From Stenotrophomonas indicatrix (lineage in GTDB: Bacteria; Pseudomonadota; Gammaproteobacteria; Xanthomonadales; Xanthomonadaceae), in assembly GCA_041545745.1 (NCBI GenBank), contig CP168152.1:186001-250000 (forward strand): a stretch of 64,000 nt of DNA. The letters are read 5' to 3'. Made by a program: the position numbers and the translations under genes. Every line of letters begins with the position of its first letter. Position 1 is the first letter of the stretch. The notes below the pieces were generated by a model. That model made no database searches. It worked only from the letters and a program-made list of their open reading frames with translations, and was not told the origin of the DNA. Below, piece after piece: positions 14,214 through 22,278 of this stretch.

Positions 14214-16241
14214 TCAGTGGCCCATGGCGCGCTGGGCCTGCTTCACCTGCTCCTGCTGGGCGTCCTGCTGCTGCAGGACATTCGGTGCACCGTGCACCGC
14301 ACCACTGCTGAGGGCCATGCTCTGCTCGCTGGCAGCGCGGGTCTCCACCGCCGCGCGGCAGGCGGCCGGGTCGCCGGCGGTGCCCTGTACGGCAAACATG
14401 CGCTCGCCGTTGGTGCTGGGCACCACTGAGTCGATGCGCTGCATGCCGCTGGCCTGTGCTTCCTTGGTCAGTGCGGCGGCGGCGGCCTCCAGTGCATGGC
14501 GGTCCTTGAAGGTGCCTGCCGGCAGGCCTTCCATGCCCTTCACGGCCTGGTTGTACATCGGGTTCTGCGGATGGCGCTCGTCATTGAGCAGCGGGCGCTC
14601 GCGCGCGTCCTTGATCGCATCCAGCGTCTTCGGGCCGATGATGCCGTCCACTGCCAGACCGTTGTCCTTCTGCAGCTGGCGCACGGCAGCCTCGGTGTTG
14701 CGACCGAACTTTCCATCTTCAACCAGCGGCTTGCCGTCGGCACCCACATATCCCAGGTGGCCCAGCTGTTCCTGCGCCCTGCGCACACCTTCGCCGTGCG
14801 CGCCCTGCTTATGCACTTCGTTGCTGGTCTGCGGCTTTTCCTGCGCTGCCGGCTTCGGCTCGGACGTGCTCTTGGCCTGCGCCTGCGCATGCGTCTGGCT
14901 GCGGTTTTCCAGCAGGTCGCGTGCCTGGTGCAGCGGATCGGAGGCGAACAGCTTCCAGTTCGGGTGGTCCTTCACCTGCTTGAGGTAATCCTCCACCGGC
15001 ATCGTGTGCACACCCAGCTTGCCAGTGGACTGGCTGATCAGCAGCTTGTCGGTGTTCGGGTCACGCACCACCATCACGATGTGGTCGATGCCATTCCAGT
15101 GCTCGTGCTTGGTCTTGGCCGTATCCAGGCCGATCACCATGCCTTCCTTCAGCGCGTCGGGCTTGAGGATGTCGTCGCGCTTGAGCAGCACGCCCGAGTC
15201 CTTGTAGGCCTCGTGCACGATACCGCCGGAGCCGGCGAAGCCCAGCTTGATCTTGTCGGCGTCGGCGAACACCGCGTGGCCGGCCTTCTGGTTGATCTCG
15301 TCCTGGGTCTTGTTGAGCATCGTGCCGACCCAGCCGGAGCAGTCGATGTAGCCCTGGTCGACGTTCTTGCCGGTGACGCCCTTGCCACGGTAGTACTGGC
15401 TGGATTCAATGTTGATCGCGTACTTGACGTTGTCGTACTTCACGCCGGCGTTGTAGGCCGCATCCAGCGAAATGCCAGGTGCATCCGGCTTGGCTGCGAC
15501 AGCCGTGGCGGTGGCGGCGATGGTCGCGGCACCGGCGGCAACAGCTGCCTGCGCGGCCGGGGTCACGGTCTGCGTCGGTGCGGCCTGCACCGGTGCCGGA
15601 CGTGCCTGGGCCTCGGTGATCGGTGCGATGTTCTTTTCCGGGATGCTGATCGCGTCGTACTTGCGGTCGTAGTACTGGGCGAAGGTGCTGGCCAGATCAC
15701 GATCGTTCATCGTGCGCATCTCGGCGCGCGTATGCCCGGTCAGCGCTTCCACGTCACCACCGATCTGGCCCATGATGCGCGGGCGCATGTTGATCGGATC
15801 GCCGTGGCCGTCGCGCACCAGGCCGAACGTGCCGGTGGCGATCGCGGTCTGGATCGATCCGTAGCCGGCCGCACCCTGCTGGTGCGCCAGATACAGGTCC
15901 AGGCCGCTCGGCTTGTCATCGCCGGACAGGTACGGGTGGCCGGTGCGGTCATGGCGCTTTTCCATGTCCACCAGATTGCGCTTGAACATCTCCGCTGCCG
16001 CTTCGGTGTTGCGGGTCGGGTCGTACTCGTGGCCGGTCAGGCCGTACTGCTTGGCCGACGACGGCAGGAACTGGAACAGGCCCTTGGCATCGGTCTTGTC
16101 GTTGTGCGCGCGCTCGTTGAAGCGGCCACCGGTCTCGATGTGGGCAAAGCGCAGGAAGTCTTCGCTGGCGATGCCCTTGCGCTGTGCCACCTGCTCGATG
16201 ATGTCGAGAACTTCCTTTTTGCTGTAGTCACGTTGTGCCAT
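14214..16241 (-). CDS. Putative T4SS antibacterial effector, three-domain peptidoglycan hydrolase with XVIPCD tail
   Basis: Protein of 675 residues without signal peptide. Domains: residues 10-205, a lysozyme/SLT-like transglycosylase (A-H-I-E-T-G-G-R with E36 as candidate acid, then G-L-F-Q-F); about 225-255, an Ala/Pro linker; about 260-435, an NlpC/P60-like Cys-His domain (D-C-S-G-W, Cys301; I-D-H-I-V, His387); 480-545, a peptidoglycan-binding repeat (F-G-R-N-T-E-A-A-V-R-Q-L-Q). The last 120 residues carry marks of the XVIPCD tail recognised by the VirD4 coupling protein in Xanthomonadales: H-P-Q-N-P-M-Y, G-M-E-G-L-P, E-R-M-F-A-V-Q-G and a Gln-rich end. Such proteins are injected into rival bacteria. 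Start 16241 follows GAGGAA; the partner gene is upstream. Confidence 0.85.
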   Translation of the reverse strand: MAQRDYSKKEVLDIIEQVAQRKGIASEDFLRFAHIETGGRFNERAHNDKTDAKGLFQFLPSSAKQYGLTGHEYDPTRNTEAAAEMFKRNLVDMEKRHDRTGHPYLSGDDKPSGLDLYLAHQQGAAGYGSIQTAIATGTFGLVRDGHGDPINMRPRIMGQIGGDVEALTGHTRAEMRTMNDRDLASTFAQYYDRKYDAISIPEKNIAPITEAQARPAPVQAAPTQTVTPAAQAAVAAGAATIAATATAVAAKPDAPGISLDAAYNAGVKYDNVKYAINIESSQYYRGKGVTGKNVDQGYIDCSGWVGTMLNKTQDEINQKAGHAVFADADKIKLGFAGSGGIVHEAYKDSGVLLKRDDILKPDALKEGMVIGLDTAKTKHEHWNGIDHIVMVVRDPNTDKLLISQSTGKLGVHTMPVEDYLKQVKDHPNWKLFASDPLHQARDLLENRSQTHAQAQAKSTSEPKPAAQEKPQTSNEVHKQGAHGEGVRRAQEQLGHLGYVGADGKPLVEDGKFGRNTEAAVRQLQKDNGLAVDGIIGPKTLDAIKDARERPLLNDERHPQNPMYNQAVKGMEGLPAGTFKDRHALEAAAAALTKEAQASGMQRIDSVVPSTNGERMFAVQGTAGDPAACRAAVETRAASEQSMALSSGAVHGAPNVLQQQDAQQEQVKQAQRAMGH

Positions 16242-16348
16242 GACACTTCCTCTGGGGTTGATGGTGCGGCCTTTGCCGCGATACGCCAACCGGACTCATC
16301 CGTGAGTCTTCAACATGTCGGTCAACAGGTGCTGCGGGGTGGTGCGTC

Positions 16349-17284
16349 TTACTTTTCGACGTAGGCCTTGCGGGCGGCGTCGTAGTTGTACTGGCGTGCA
16401 TCGGCCGCACCCAGCGCACGGGTCTGGCCCGGGCCGGAAATGGTGGTGCCGGTGGCGGTGACACTGATGCTGGGCAGGTCGCTGCCGGCGACGGCGTTGA
16501 AGGCCAGAACGCCCTTGTTGCTGACGCACGGCATCACCTGGCCATCGTCGCAGGCGGCCGAATTGTCTTCGCCGGTGATCACCGTGCCCAGGCTGGCCCA
16601 GACCTGGCCGTCTTCGGACTTCTCGTAGTCCGGGTTGAACACCAGCACGGTGTAGCTTTCGATGCTGGTACCGGTGGCGAAGGTGCTGGTCGGCACCGCC
16701 AGCACCAGCTTGCCAGCCGGGGTGCGGTACTCCAGCGGCTTGCGCTTGCTGTCGATGTCCGGTGCGGTGCCATAGGCGCCGACGGTGCCGATCCACGGTT
16801 CGGCACCCTTGAACACCCACGGCCGATCCGGCTTGTCGCCGGTCAGGGTGAAGGTGGCCTCGGTCAGGGTGACCTGGCTGTCCGGACCGACATCGTCCTC
16901 GCCGGGCTTGCCGTACTTCTGCGGCGTGCTCCAGGCAAAGCCGGTGTAATAGCGGGTGCCGGCCACTTCGAATGCATGGCCGAACCAGAAGGTGGCGACA
17001 CTGCCATTGGCTACTTCATACGAAACGGCGCCATCGCCGTCGACGTCGTAGATGAAATACAGCACGCTGCCGGCATCGGGGGGCGTGGCGGTAGCCGTGG
17101 TGGCGGGTGTGGCGGAACTCTGCATCGGGGCAACATCCTGTCGTGGCGCGGTGGCGCCCTGTGGTGACGCGGTCGAAGTCGAGGGGGTGCAGGCGCTGGC
17201 AAGCAACGCAACGAGCAGGCCAGCGAACGTCGCACACAGGCGTGGGCGGACACGGGCCAAGCGGGATTGCGGAAGGATCTTCAT
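16349..17284 (-). CDS. Lipoprotein, probable immunity protein of the T4SS effector
   Basis: Lipoprotein of 311 residues. ATG 17284 follows GGAGAGG. The signal ends in L-A-S-A-C (lipobox), then a Ser/Thr/Pro/Ala-rich linker of about 45 residues, then a globular domain beginning G-S-V-L-Y-F-I-Y-D-V-D-G-D-G-A-V, with Asp residues spaced like a calcium loop, and rich in beta patterns. I recognise no enzyme motif. Periplasmic lipoproteins encoded next to XVIPCD effectors in Xanthomonas and Stenotrophomonas are cognate immunity proteins that bind and block the peptidoglycan hydrolase. The gene precedes the effector by 107 bp on the same strand. The immunity role is inferred from position. Confidence 0.72.
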   Translation of the reverse strand: MKILPQSRLARVRPRLCATFAGLLVALLASACTPSTSTASPQGATAPRQDVAPMQSSATPATTATATPPDAGSVLYFIYDVDGDGAVSYEVANGSVATFWFGHAFEVAGTRYYTGFAWSTPQKYGKPGEDDVGPDSQVTLTEATFTLTGDKPDRPWVFKGAEPWIGTVGAYGTAPDIDSKRKPLEYRTPAGKLVLAVPTSTFATGTSIESYTVLVFNPDYEKSEDGQVWASLGTVITGEDNSAACDDGQVMPCVSNKGVLAFNAVAGSDLPSISVTATGTTISGPGQTRALGAADARQYNYDAARKAYVEK

Positions 17285-17489
17285 GCACCTCTCCATGGTT
17301 TGCGGGCGTCGGGCAGGAAGGCCAACGCAGAACACGCCCCGCCCTCGATGAGGGGGAACGTCGTGATGAGCCGGTCGATTCCTTCGACCTCGCATAGGAA
17401 AACTCATCGGGACGGATGATGGCACAGATGCGACGGCGATCACAGGGGGGGCAGGGGGAGGCTCCCCCCAGAGAGCTGTGAACGGCGTC

Positions 17490-18128
17490 TCAGATCCTGC
17501 CGTCGCGCAGGTAGTCGAACAGTTCCGCATCGCCCTTCAGCCCCAGCTTGAGCATGGCATCACCCTTCTGGCGGCTGATGGTGCTGACGCTCTTGTGCAG
17601 CTGCAGCGAGATTTCCTTCACCGTCATGCCGGTGCCGAGCAGGCGCAGCACCTCCACTTCGCGCGGCGACAACGGCTTGCCGTCACCCTCGCGCATGCGC
17701 CAGCTGCCGGCTTCCTCCACCCGCTCGCGCAGGCTTCGGCTGATGTAGGACTGGCCGCGGTAGACCGCCTGGATCGCCTGCGGCAGTTCATCCATCGACG
17801 AACTCTTGTCGACCAGGCCGAGCACGCCGCTGTCGAGCACCATGCGCAGGATCGCCAGGTTGTTGGAAACGCTGAGCATGAGCACCGGCAGGTCGGGATG
17901 GCGGCGGCGGATCATGCCGATCATGGCGAAGCCATCGGCCTGGGGGCTGCCGGGCATCGAATAGTCGGTGACCAGCAGGTCGCAGGGCTGGGTGGTCAGC
18001 AGGGTCATCAGCGCCTGGGCGTTGTCGGCCTCGCCAACGACTTTGCCAACGCCGCTGGACTCGATGACGGCGCGGGTACCGATGCGGACCACGGGGTGAT
18101 CGTCTGCGATGATGATGCGCAAGGTCAT
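17490..18128 (-). CDS. NarL/LuxR-type response regulator (BvgA/EvgA-like)
   Basis: Response regulator of 212 residues. The receiver domain (1-120) has the acidic pocket I-I-I-A-D-D-H, phospho-acceptor D55 in V-T-D-Y-S-M-P-G and Lys in V-D-K-S-S. The C-terminal LuxR helix-turn-helix is L-S-P-R-E-V-E-V-L-R-L-L-G-T-G-M-T-V-K-E-I-S with recognition helix K-S-V-S-T-I-S-R-Q-K. It is divergent from the BvgS-like kinase, 75 bp apart, so the two likely form one phosphorelay in which the Hpt domain of the kinase donates the phosphate. Confidence 0.9.
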   Translation of the reverse strand: MTLRIIIADDHPVVRIGTRAVIESSGVGKVVGEADNAQALMTLLTTQPCDLLVTDYSMPGSPQADGFAMIGMIRRRHPDLPVLMLSVSNNLAILRMVLDSGVLGLVDKSSSMDELPQAIQAVYRGQSYISRSLRERVEEAGSWRMREGDGKPLSPREVEVLRLLGTGMTVKEISLQLHKSVSTISRQKGDAMLKLGLKGDAELFDYLRDGRI

Positions 18129-18203
18129 GCTCTAGTATGGCCACCGGCACGCCGGACCGCGACTATCGCGGTCCTTGGCAGGACTTCCAGGAGATCGTTG
18201 CAG

Positions 18204-21200
18204 ATGCGCAGCTGGGCGGCTCGTGGACTGATCCTGTTGACGACCCTGCTGGCTCTGCCGGCGCTGGCCCAGTCCGCGTCCGCCCCGGGACCATTGCCGC
18301 TCAGTCCCCTGCAGCGCGAATACCTGGCCGCACATCCTGTTGTCGTTGTTGGACAGTATGACAGTGGCTGGCCCCCTTTTGAGTCGATCCAGGACGGGAA
18401 GCAGGTGGGCCTCGGCCCGGACTACCTGACGCTTTCGGCCCGTCAGCTTGGATTGAAGGTGGAGACGCGCCGCTTTGCAGACTGGCCCTCGGTGCTGGAT
18501 GCGGCATGTCGCGGCGAGATCGACGTGGTAATGAACATCGCGCTCAGCGCCGAGCGTACCCGTTGCATGGTCTACACCGCCGCCTATGCCGAAGCACCGC
18601 TGGCCATGGTCGGGCGTCCCCAGGACCTGCGTGCTTCGGAGGCCCCCGATCTGGATGGCCTGCGCGTTGTGGTCGAGCAGGACTTCATGACCGGGCCGCA
18701 GGTGCGTGCGCGATTCCCAAGGGCACGACAACTTGTCGCAGACAACACGCTGACCGCCTTGAATATGGTCAGAGACGACAAAGCCGACATTTTCATCGGT
18801 AATGCCTACGTGGCAACGGAACTGATCGCCGCCGCCAAGTTGAAGGGTGTGGTGTTGCTGCGGCCCAGCGATCTGCCCCCCGAGCAGTTGCATTTCGGTG
18901 TGCCCAACAGCAAACAACCGTTGTCCGAAGCGCTGGATCTGGCGCTTGCCGCTGTCAGCGAAGCACAGCGCGACGCCCTCGCGCAGCGCTGGCTGCCACC
19001 GCCGCAGTGGTCGGCGTCGGCGCAGCTGGCGTTGAGCCAGGCCGAGAAACGCGTGCTGCAGCAGCCGTTGAAGATCGGCTTTGCGCCCAACGCCGCGCCG
19101 CTGTCGTTCGCCGACAGAGCTGGCAAGCCCAGTGGCCTGACCAATGAATACCTGCAGCGCCTGCTGCAGGCGGGTGCCAACCTGCAGGTTGAAAACAGCC
19201 ATGACTGGTACGAGGTGCGCGAGAAGGCACGTCGCGGGGAACTGCAGGCGGTGATCGGCATTCCTGCCGATTCGCGCTATCTGGGGCCGGAATGGGTGTT
19301 CAGCCAGCCCTTCATCACCGTGCCCAACGTGATCGTCACCCGCACTGACAGTCCGTCGATGCTGGGCTTGTCGGACCTGGACGGCAAACGCGTGCTGCTG
19401 TCCGATCCGGAGCGCATCCGTGGCTACGTGCAGCAGCAGGCGCCGTCGGTGAAGATCGTCGCCGCGCGCAGTGCCGAGCAGGCCCTGCAGCGTCTTGCTG
19501 ATGGCGAGGCCGATGCCTACGTGGGCAACCTGGCGCTGGTCGACCAGCTGCTGCGCAACCGCTTTCCGGGGCGCCTGCAACTGGCCGCCCCAGCCGGGTT
19601 CAACGACCAGCTGGCGCTGGCGGTGGAGCGCCGCCATGCGGCATTGGCCACCACCTTCGACCGCCTGCTGCTGCAGATGGGGCCGCGCCAGCGCGAGGCC
19701 CTGCGCGGCGATTGGCTGGCGGTGGAATACCGCGATGGGGTGGACTGGCGCACCCTGCTGCGTTGGGGCCTTCCCCTGCTGCTGGTGCTGGCCACTGCGG
19801 TGGCGGTGCACGGGCTGGGCCACTGGCGGTTGCGCCGCGAAGTGGCCGGCCGCCGTGAGCTGGAGCAGCGCCTGGCCGAGGTGACCGACAACCTGCCTGC
19901 CATCGTCTACCAGGCCCGCCGTGAAGCGGACGGTACCTTGAGTTTTCCCTTCATTGCCGGCGATGTGCAGTCGATGTTCGGTATCAGCCGGCAGCAGGCG
20001 GAGTCGGACGGGCAGGCGCTGCTGGCGTGCATCGATGCCGATGACCGCGAAAAGGTGTTGCGTGCGATGGAACGGGCGGCGCGCAATTTCGCACCGCTTT
20101 CCTTCGAGTTCCGTATCCATCGCGACGGCAGCGCGCCCTGCTGGGTGCGCAGCCAGGCCCATCCGTATTCCACCGAAGCGGGCGCGGTGACCTGGAGTGG
20201 TTACTGGGTGGACGTGAGCCAGGCGCGCGCGCAGGCCGACGCGCTGGCCGCGGCGATGGTCGAAGCCGAACAGGCAGCGGCAGCGAAATCGCGTTTCCTG
20301 GCTACCATGAGCCATGAAATCCGCACGCCGATGAGTGGTGTGCTGGGCATGCTGGAAGTGCTGGCGCATTCGCCGTTGGACGCCGAACAGCAACGCATCC
20401 TTGGCGTGATCGAAGACTCGGCGCAGATGCTGCGGCAGATCCTGGACGACATCCTCGACTATTCGCGGATGGAAGCGGGCGCGCTGCGGCTGGAGCCGGT
20501 ACCGCTGCCGGTGCGGCCACTGCTGGAGGGGGTGCATCGATTGTTGTTGCCGCAGGCCACGGCACGTGGCCTGGACCTGCAGCTGGACATCGACGAACAG
20601 CTGGCCCAGGCCCATGAAGTGGATGGCGTGCGTTTTCGACAGATCGTGTTCAACCTGGTCAGCAATGCCATCAAGTTCACCATGAAGGGCTCGGTGCATC
20701 TGCAGCTGGAGGTGCTGGGGCCCACTGCGGAGGATGGCAGCCAGCCGCTGCGCCTGAGCGTGACCGATACCGGCATCGGCATTGCACCGGAGCAGTTGCC
20801 GACCCTGTTCGAACCCTTCACCCAGGCCGGTGCGTACATCCAGCGCGACCATGGGGGCACCGGGCTGGGCCTGAGCATCTGCCGGCGCCTGGTGCAGAAG
20901 ATGGATGGCGAACTGAAGCTGGAAAGCACGCTGGGCGAAGGGACGCGGGTCGAGGTGCTGCTGTCGCTGGTGGAGGCGCGCAGCGAGGATGTGCTGGCGC
21001 TGCAGGCCGAGCATCAGCAGATCGCGCTGCTGCCCCCTGGTCTGCGCCAGGCACGGGTGATGGTCATTGAAGACCATCCCACCAACCAGGCGATGATGGC
21101 CTGGCGCCTGCAGCAGCTGGGCGTGCCGCATGTGCTGGTCGACGACGGGCAGCAGGCACTGGACCGGCTGGCGGAGGCGTCGGAATCCTTCGATCTGGTC

Positions 21201-21818
21201 ATCACCGATTGCCGCATGCCGGTGCTGGATGGATTCGGCTTCACCCGCCTGCTGCGCGAGCGCGAGGGCCGCAACGGCCAGCCGCGGATGCCGGTGCTGG
21301 CGCTGACCGCCAGCGTGCTTGACGACGACGCACGCCGCTGCCGCGAAGCCGGCATGGATGACGTGCTGGCCAAGCCGTTGTCGTTGGCGACGCTGCGACA
21401 GGCGCTGCTGCGCTGGCTGCCGTGCGCCGGCGGTATGGAGGATGACCAGACTGTCGTGGACAACGACGATGAGTCAGATGGTGATGAGGAACTCCCCGAC
21501 CTGGCGACCCTGCAGCGGCGCTTCGGTTCGCGCGAGATCGCCCGGCAGCTGCATGACAGCCTGATCAAGGCCAGCAACGAGGACATCGCGGCCCTGCAGC
21601 GCGCGCTGCAGGACAGCGACCGGGTGACGGCCGCGCTGCATCTGCATCGGCAGGCGGGCGCGCTGGGCGCAGTGGGTGCACGGGGCCTGGCCGATCGTGC
21701 CAACGCGCTGGTGGAACGGCTGCAGGCCGCAGGTGATGCCGAGATCGCAGCGGCGATCGCTGATGCCGGACAGTTCGTGGAGCATCTGCAGCACCAGCTG
21801 CAGCGCCAGGCTCACTGA
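18204..21818 (+). CDS. BvgS/EvgS-like unorthodox hybrid sensor kinase
   Basis: Inner-membrane kinase of 1204 residues. Order: signal peptide (1-25); two periplasmic venus-flytrap domains of the SBP_bac_3 type (about 30-260 and 270-505); one transmembrane helix (about 518-542); PAS domain (about 555-680); HisKA with F-L-A-T-M-S-H-E-I-R-T-P (His704); HATPase with N-A-I-K-F-T, D-T-G-I-G-I and G-T-G-L-G-L; receiver with D1002 in I-T-D-C-R-M-P; and a C-terminal Hpt domain with His1148 in L-H-R-Q-A-G-A-L-G. The complete His-Asp-His relay ends in the divergent regulator. Its stop lies 7 bp inside the converging cytochrome c gene. The signal sensed is unknown. Start ATG 18204 is preceded by AGGAG; an open frame continues far upstream but is non-coding. 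Confidence 0.92.
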   Translation: MRSWAARGLILLTTLLALPALAQSASAPGPLPLSPLQREYLAAHPVVVVGQYDSGWPPFESIQDGKQVGLGPDYLTLSARQLGLKVETRRFADWPSVLDAACRGEIDVVMNIALSAERTRCMVYTAAYAEAPLAMVGRPQDLRASEAPDLDGLRVVVEQDFMTGPQVRARFPRARQLVADNTLTALNMVRDDKADIFIGNAYVATELIAAAKLKGVVLLRPSDLPPEQLHFGVPNSKQPLSEALDLALAAVSEAQRDALAQRWLPPPQWSASAQLALSQAEKRVLQQPLKIGFAPNAAPLSFADRAGKPSGLTNEYLQRLLQAGANLQVENSHDWYEVREKARRGELQAVIGIPADSRYLGPEWVFSQPFITVPNVIVTRTDSPSMLGLSDLDGKRVLLSDPERIRGYVQQQAPSVKIVAARSAEQALQRLADGEADAYVGNLALVDQLLRNRFPGRLQLAAPAGFNDQLALAVERRHAALATTFDRLLLQMGPRQREALRGDWLAVEYRDGVDWRTLLRWGLPLLLVLATAVAVHGLGHWRLRREVAGRRELEQRLAEVTDNLPAIVYQARREADGTLSFPFIAGDVQSMFGISRQQAESDGQALLACIDADDREKVLRAMERAARNFAPLSFEFRIHRDGSAPCWVRSQAHPYSTEAGAVTWSGYWVDVSQARAQADALAAAMVEAEQAAAAKSRFLATMSHEIRTPMSGVLGMLEVLAHSPLDAEQQRILGVIEDSAQMLRQILDDILDYSRMEAGALRLEPVPLPVRPLLEGVHRLLLPQATARGLDLQLDIDEQLAQAHEVDGVRFRQIVFNLVSNAIKFTMKGSVHLQLEVLGPTAEDGSQPLRLSVTDTGIGIAPEQLPTLFEPFTQAGAYIQRDHGGTGLGLSICRRLVQKMDGELKLESTLGEGTRVEVLLSLVEARSEDVLALQAEHQQIALLPPGLRQARVMVIEDHPTNQAMMAWRLQQLGVPHVLVDDGQQALDRLAEASESFDLVITDCRMPVLDGFGFTRLLREREGRNGQPRMPVLALTASVLDDDARRCREAGMDDVLAKPLSLATLRQALLRWLPCAGGMEDDQTVVDNDDESDGDEELPDLATLQRRFGSREIARQLHDSLIKASNEDIAALQRALQDSDRVTAALHLHRQAGALGAVGARGLADRANALVERLQAAGDAEIAAAIADAGQFVEHLQHQLQRQAH

Positions 21819-22213
21819 GCCGCGCATTCCTGCAGGTAGGCGATCACCAGTGCGCGACGCTCCGCGCTGGGAAATGCGTTGTACATGCGGGTGCCGGGCA
21901 CGAGATGGGTGGGTGACTGCAGGAACGTATCCAGCGTCTGCGCGCTCCACACGATGTCGGCGCGGCGCATGGCCTGGGAATAGCCGTAATCGGGCAGGCT
22001 GCCCGCACGGCGGCCGATCACCCCATGCAGGTTGGGTCCGTAGCGGTGGATGCCGCCGGCCTTGACGGTGTGGCAGCCGGCACACAGTTCGAACGCCTGC
22101 TGCATCGCCTGCCGGCGCGCCTGTTCCGGCGTGCTGGGCGCAGCCGGTGGGCGCTGGCACGCGCTGGTGGCCAGGGTCATGGCAACAACAAGAAGCAGAT
22201 GAAAGGCGCGCAT
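21812..22213 (-). CDS. Class I cytochrome c lipoprotein
   Basis: Periplasmic electron carrier of 133 residues. The N-terminus is a lipoprotein-like signal (L-A-T-S-A-C, Cys at about 21). The heme motif is C-A-G-C-H, followed by G-P-N-L-H-G-V-I-G-R-R-A as in c2/c550 types, and the axial Met is in P-G-T-R-M-Y-N-A-F. It overlaps the end of the sensor kinase gene by 7 bp in convergent orientation. The partner oxidase or dehydrogenase is not in the window. Confidence 0.88.
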   Translation of the reverse strand: MRAFHLLLVVAMTLATSACQRPPAAPSTPEQARRQAMQQAFELCAGCHTVKAGGIHRYGPNLHGVIGRRAGSLPDYGYSQAMRRADIVWSAQTLDTFLQSPTHLVPGTRMYNAFPSAERRALVIAYLQECAAQ

Positions 22214-22243
22214 GGCGGGCAGGATAACGGTCGCACGCAACGT

Positions 22244-22270
22244 GGGGCTGCGACCGGCCGTCGCAGCCCC
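22244..22270. terminator. Hairpin between cytochrome c and ETF-QO genes
   Basis: A perfect 11-bp stem (22244-22254 with 22260-22270) with 5-nt loop just after the ETF-QO stop. It has no U-tract, so it may be a processing or stability hairpin rather than an intrinsic terminator. Confidence 0.45.
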
Positions 22271-22278
22271 ATCACCGG

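Noticed and set aside
17454..17470. G/C hairpin downstream of the response regulator as an intrinsic terminator
   Set aside because: The stem is short and followed by C residues rather than T residues, so the call is not supported.
17478..18203. Long in-frame extension upstream of the hybrid sensor kinase on the plus strand
   Set aside because: It is the antisense of the response regulator gene, whose motifs are on the minus strand; the signal peptide and ribosome site support a start at 18204.
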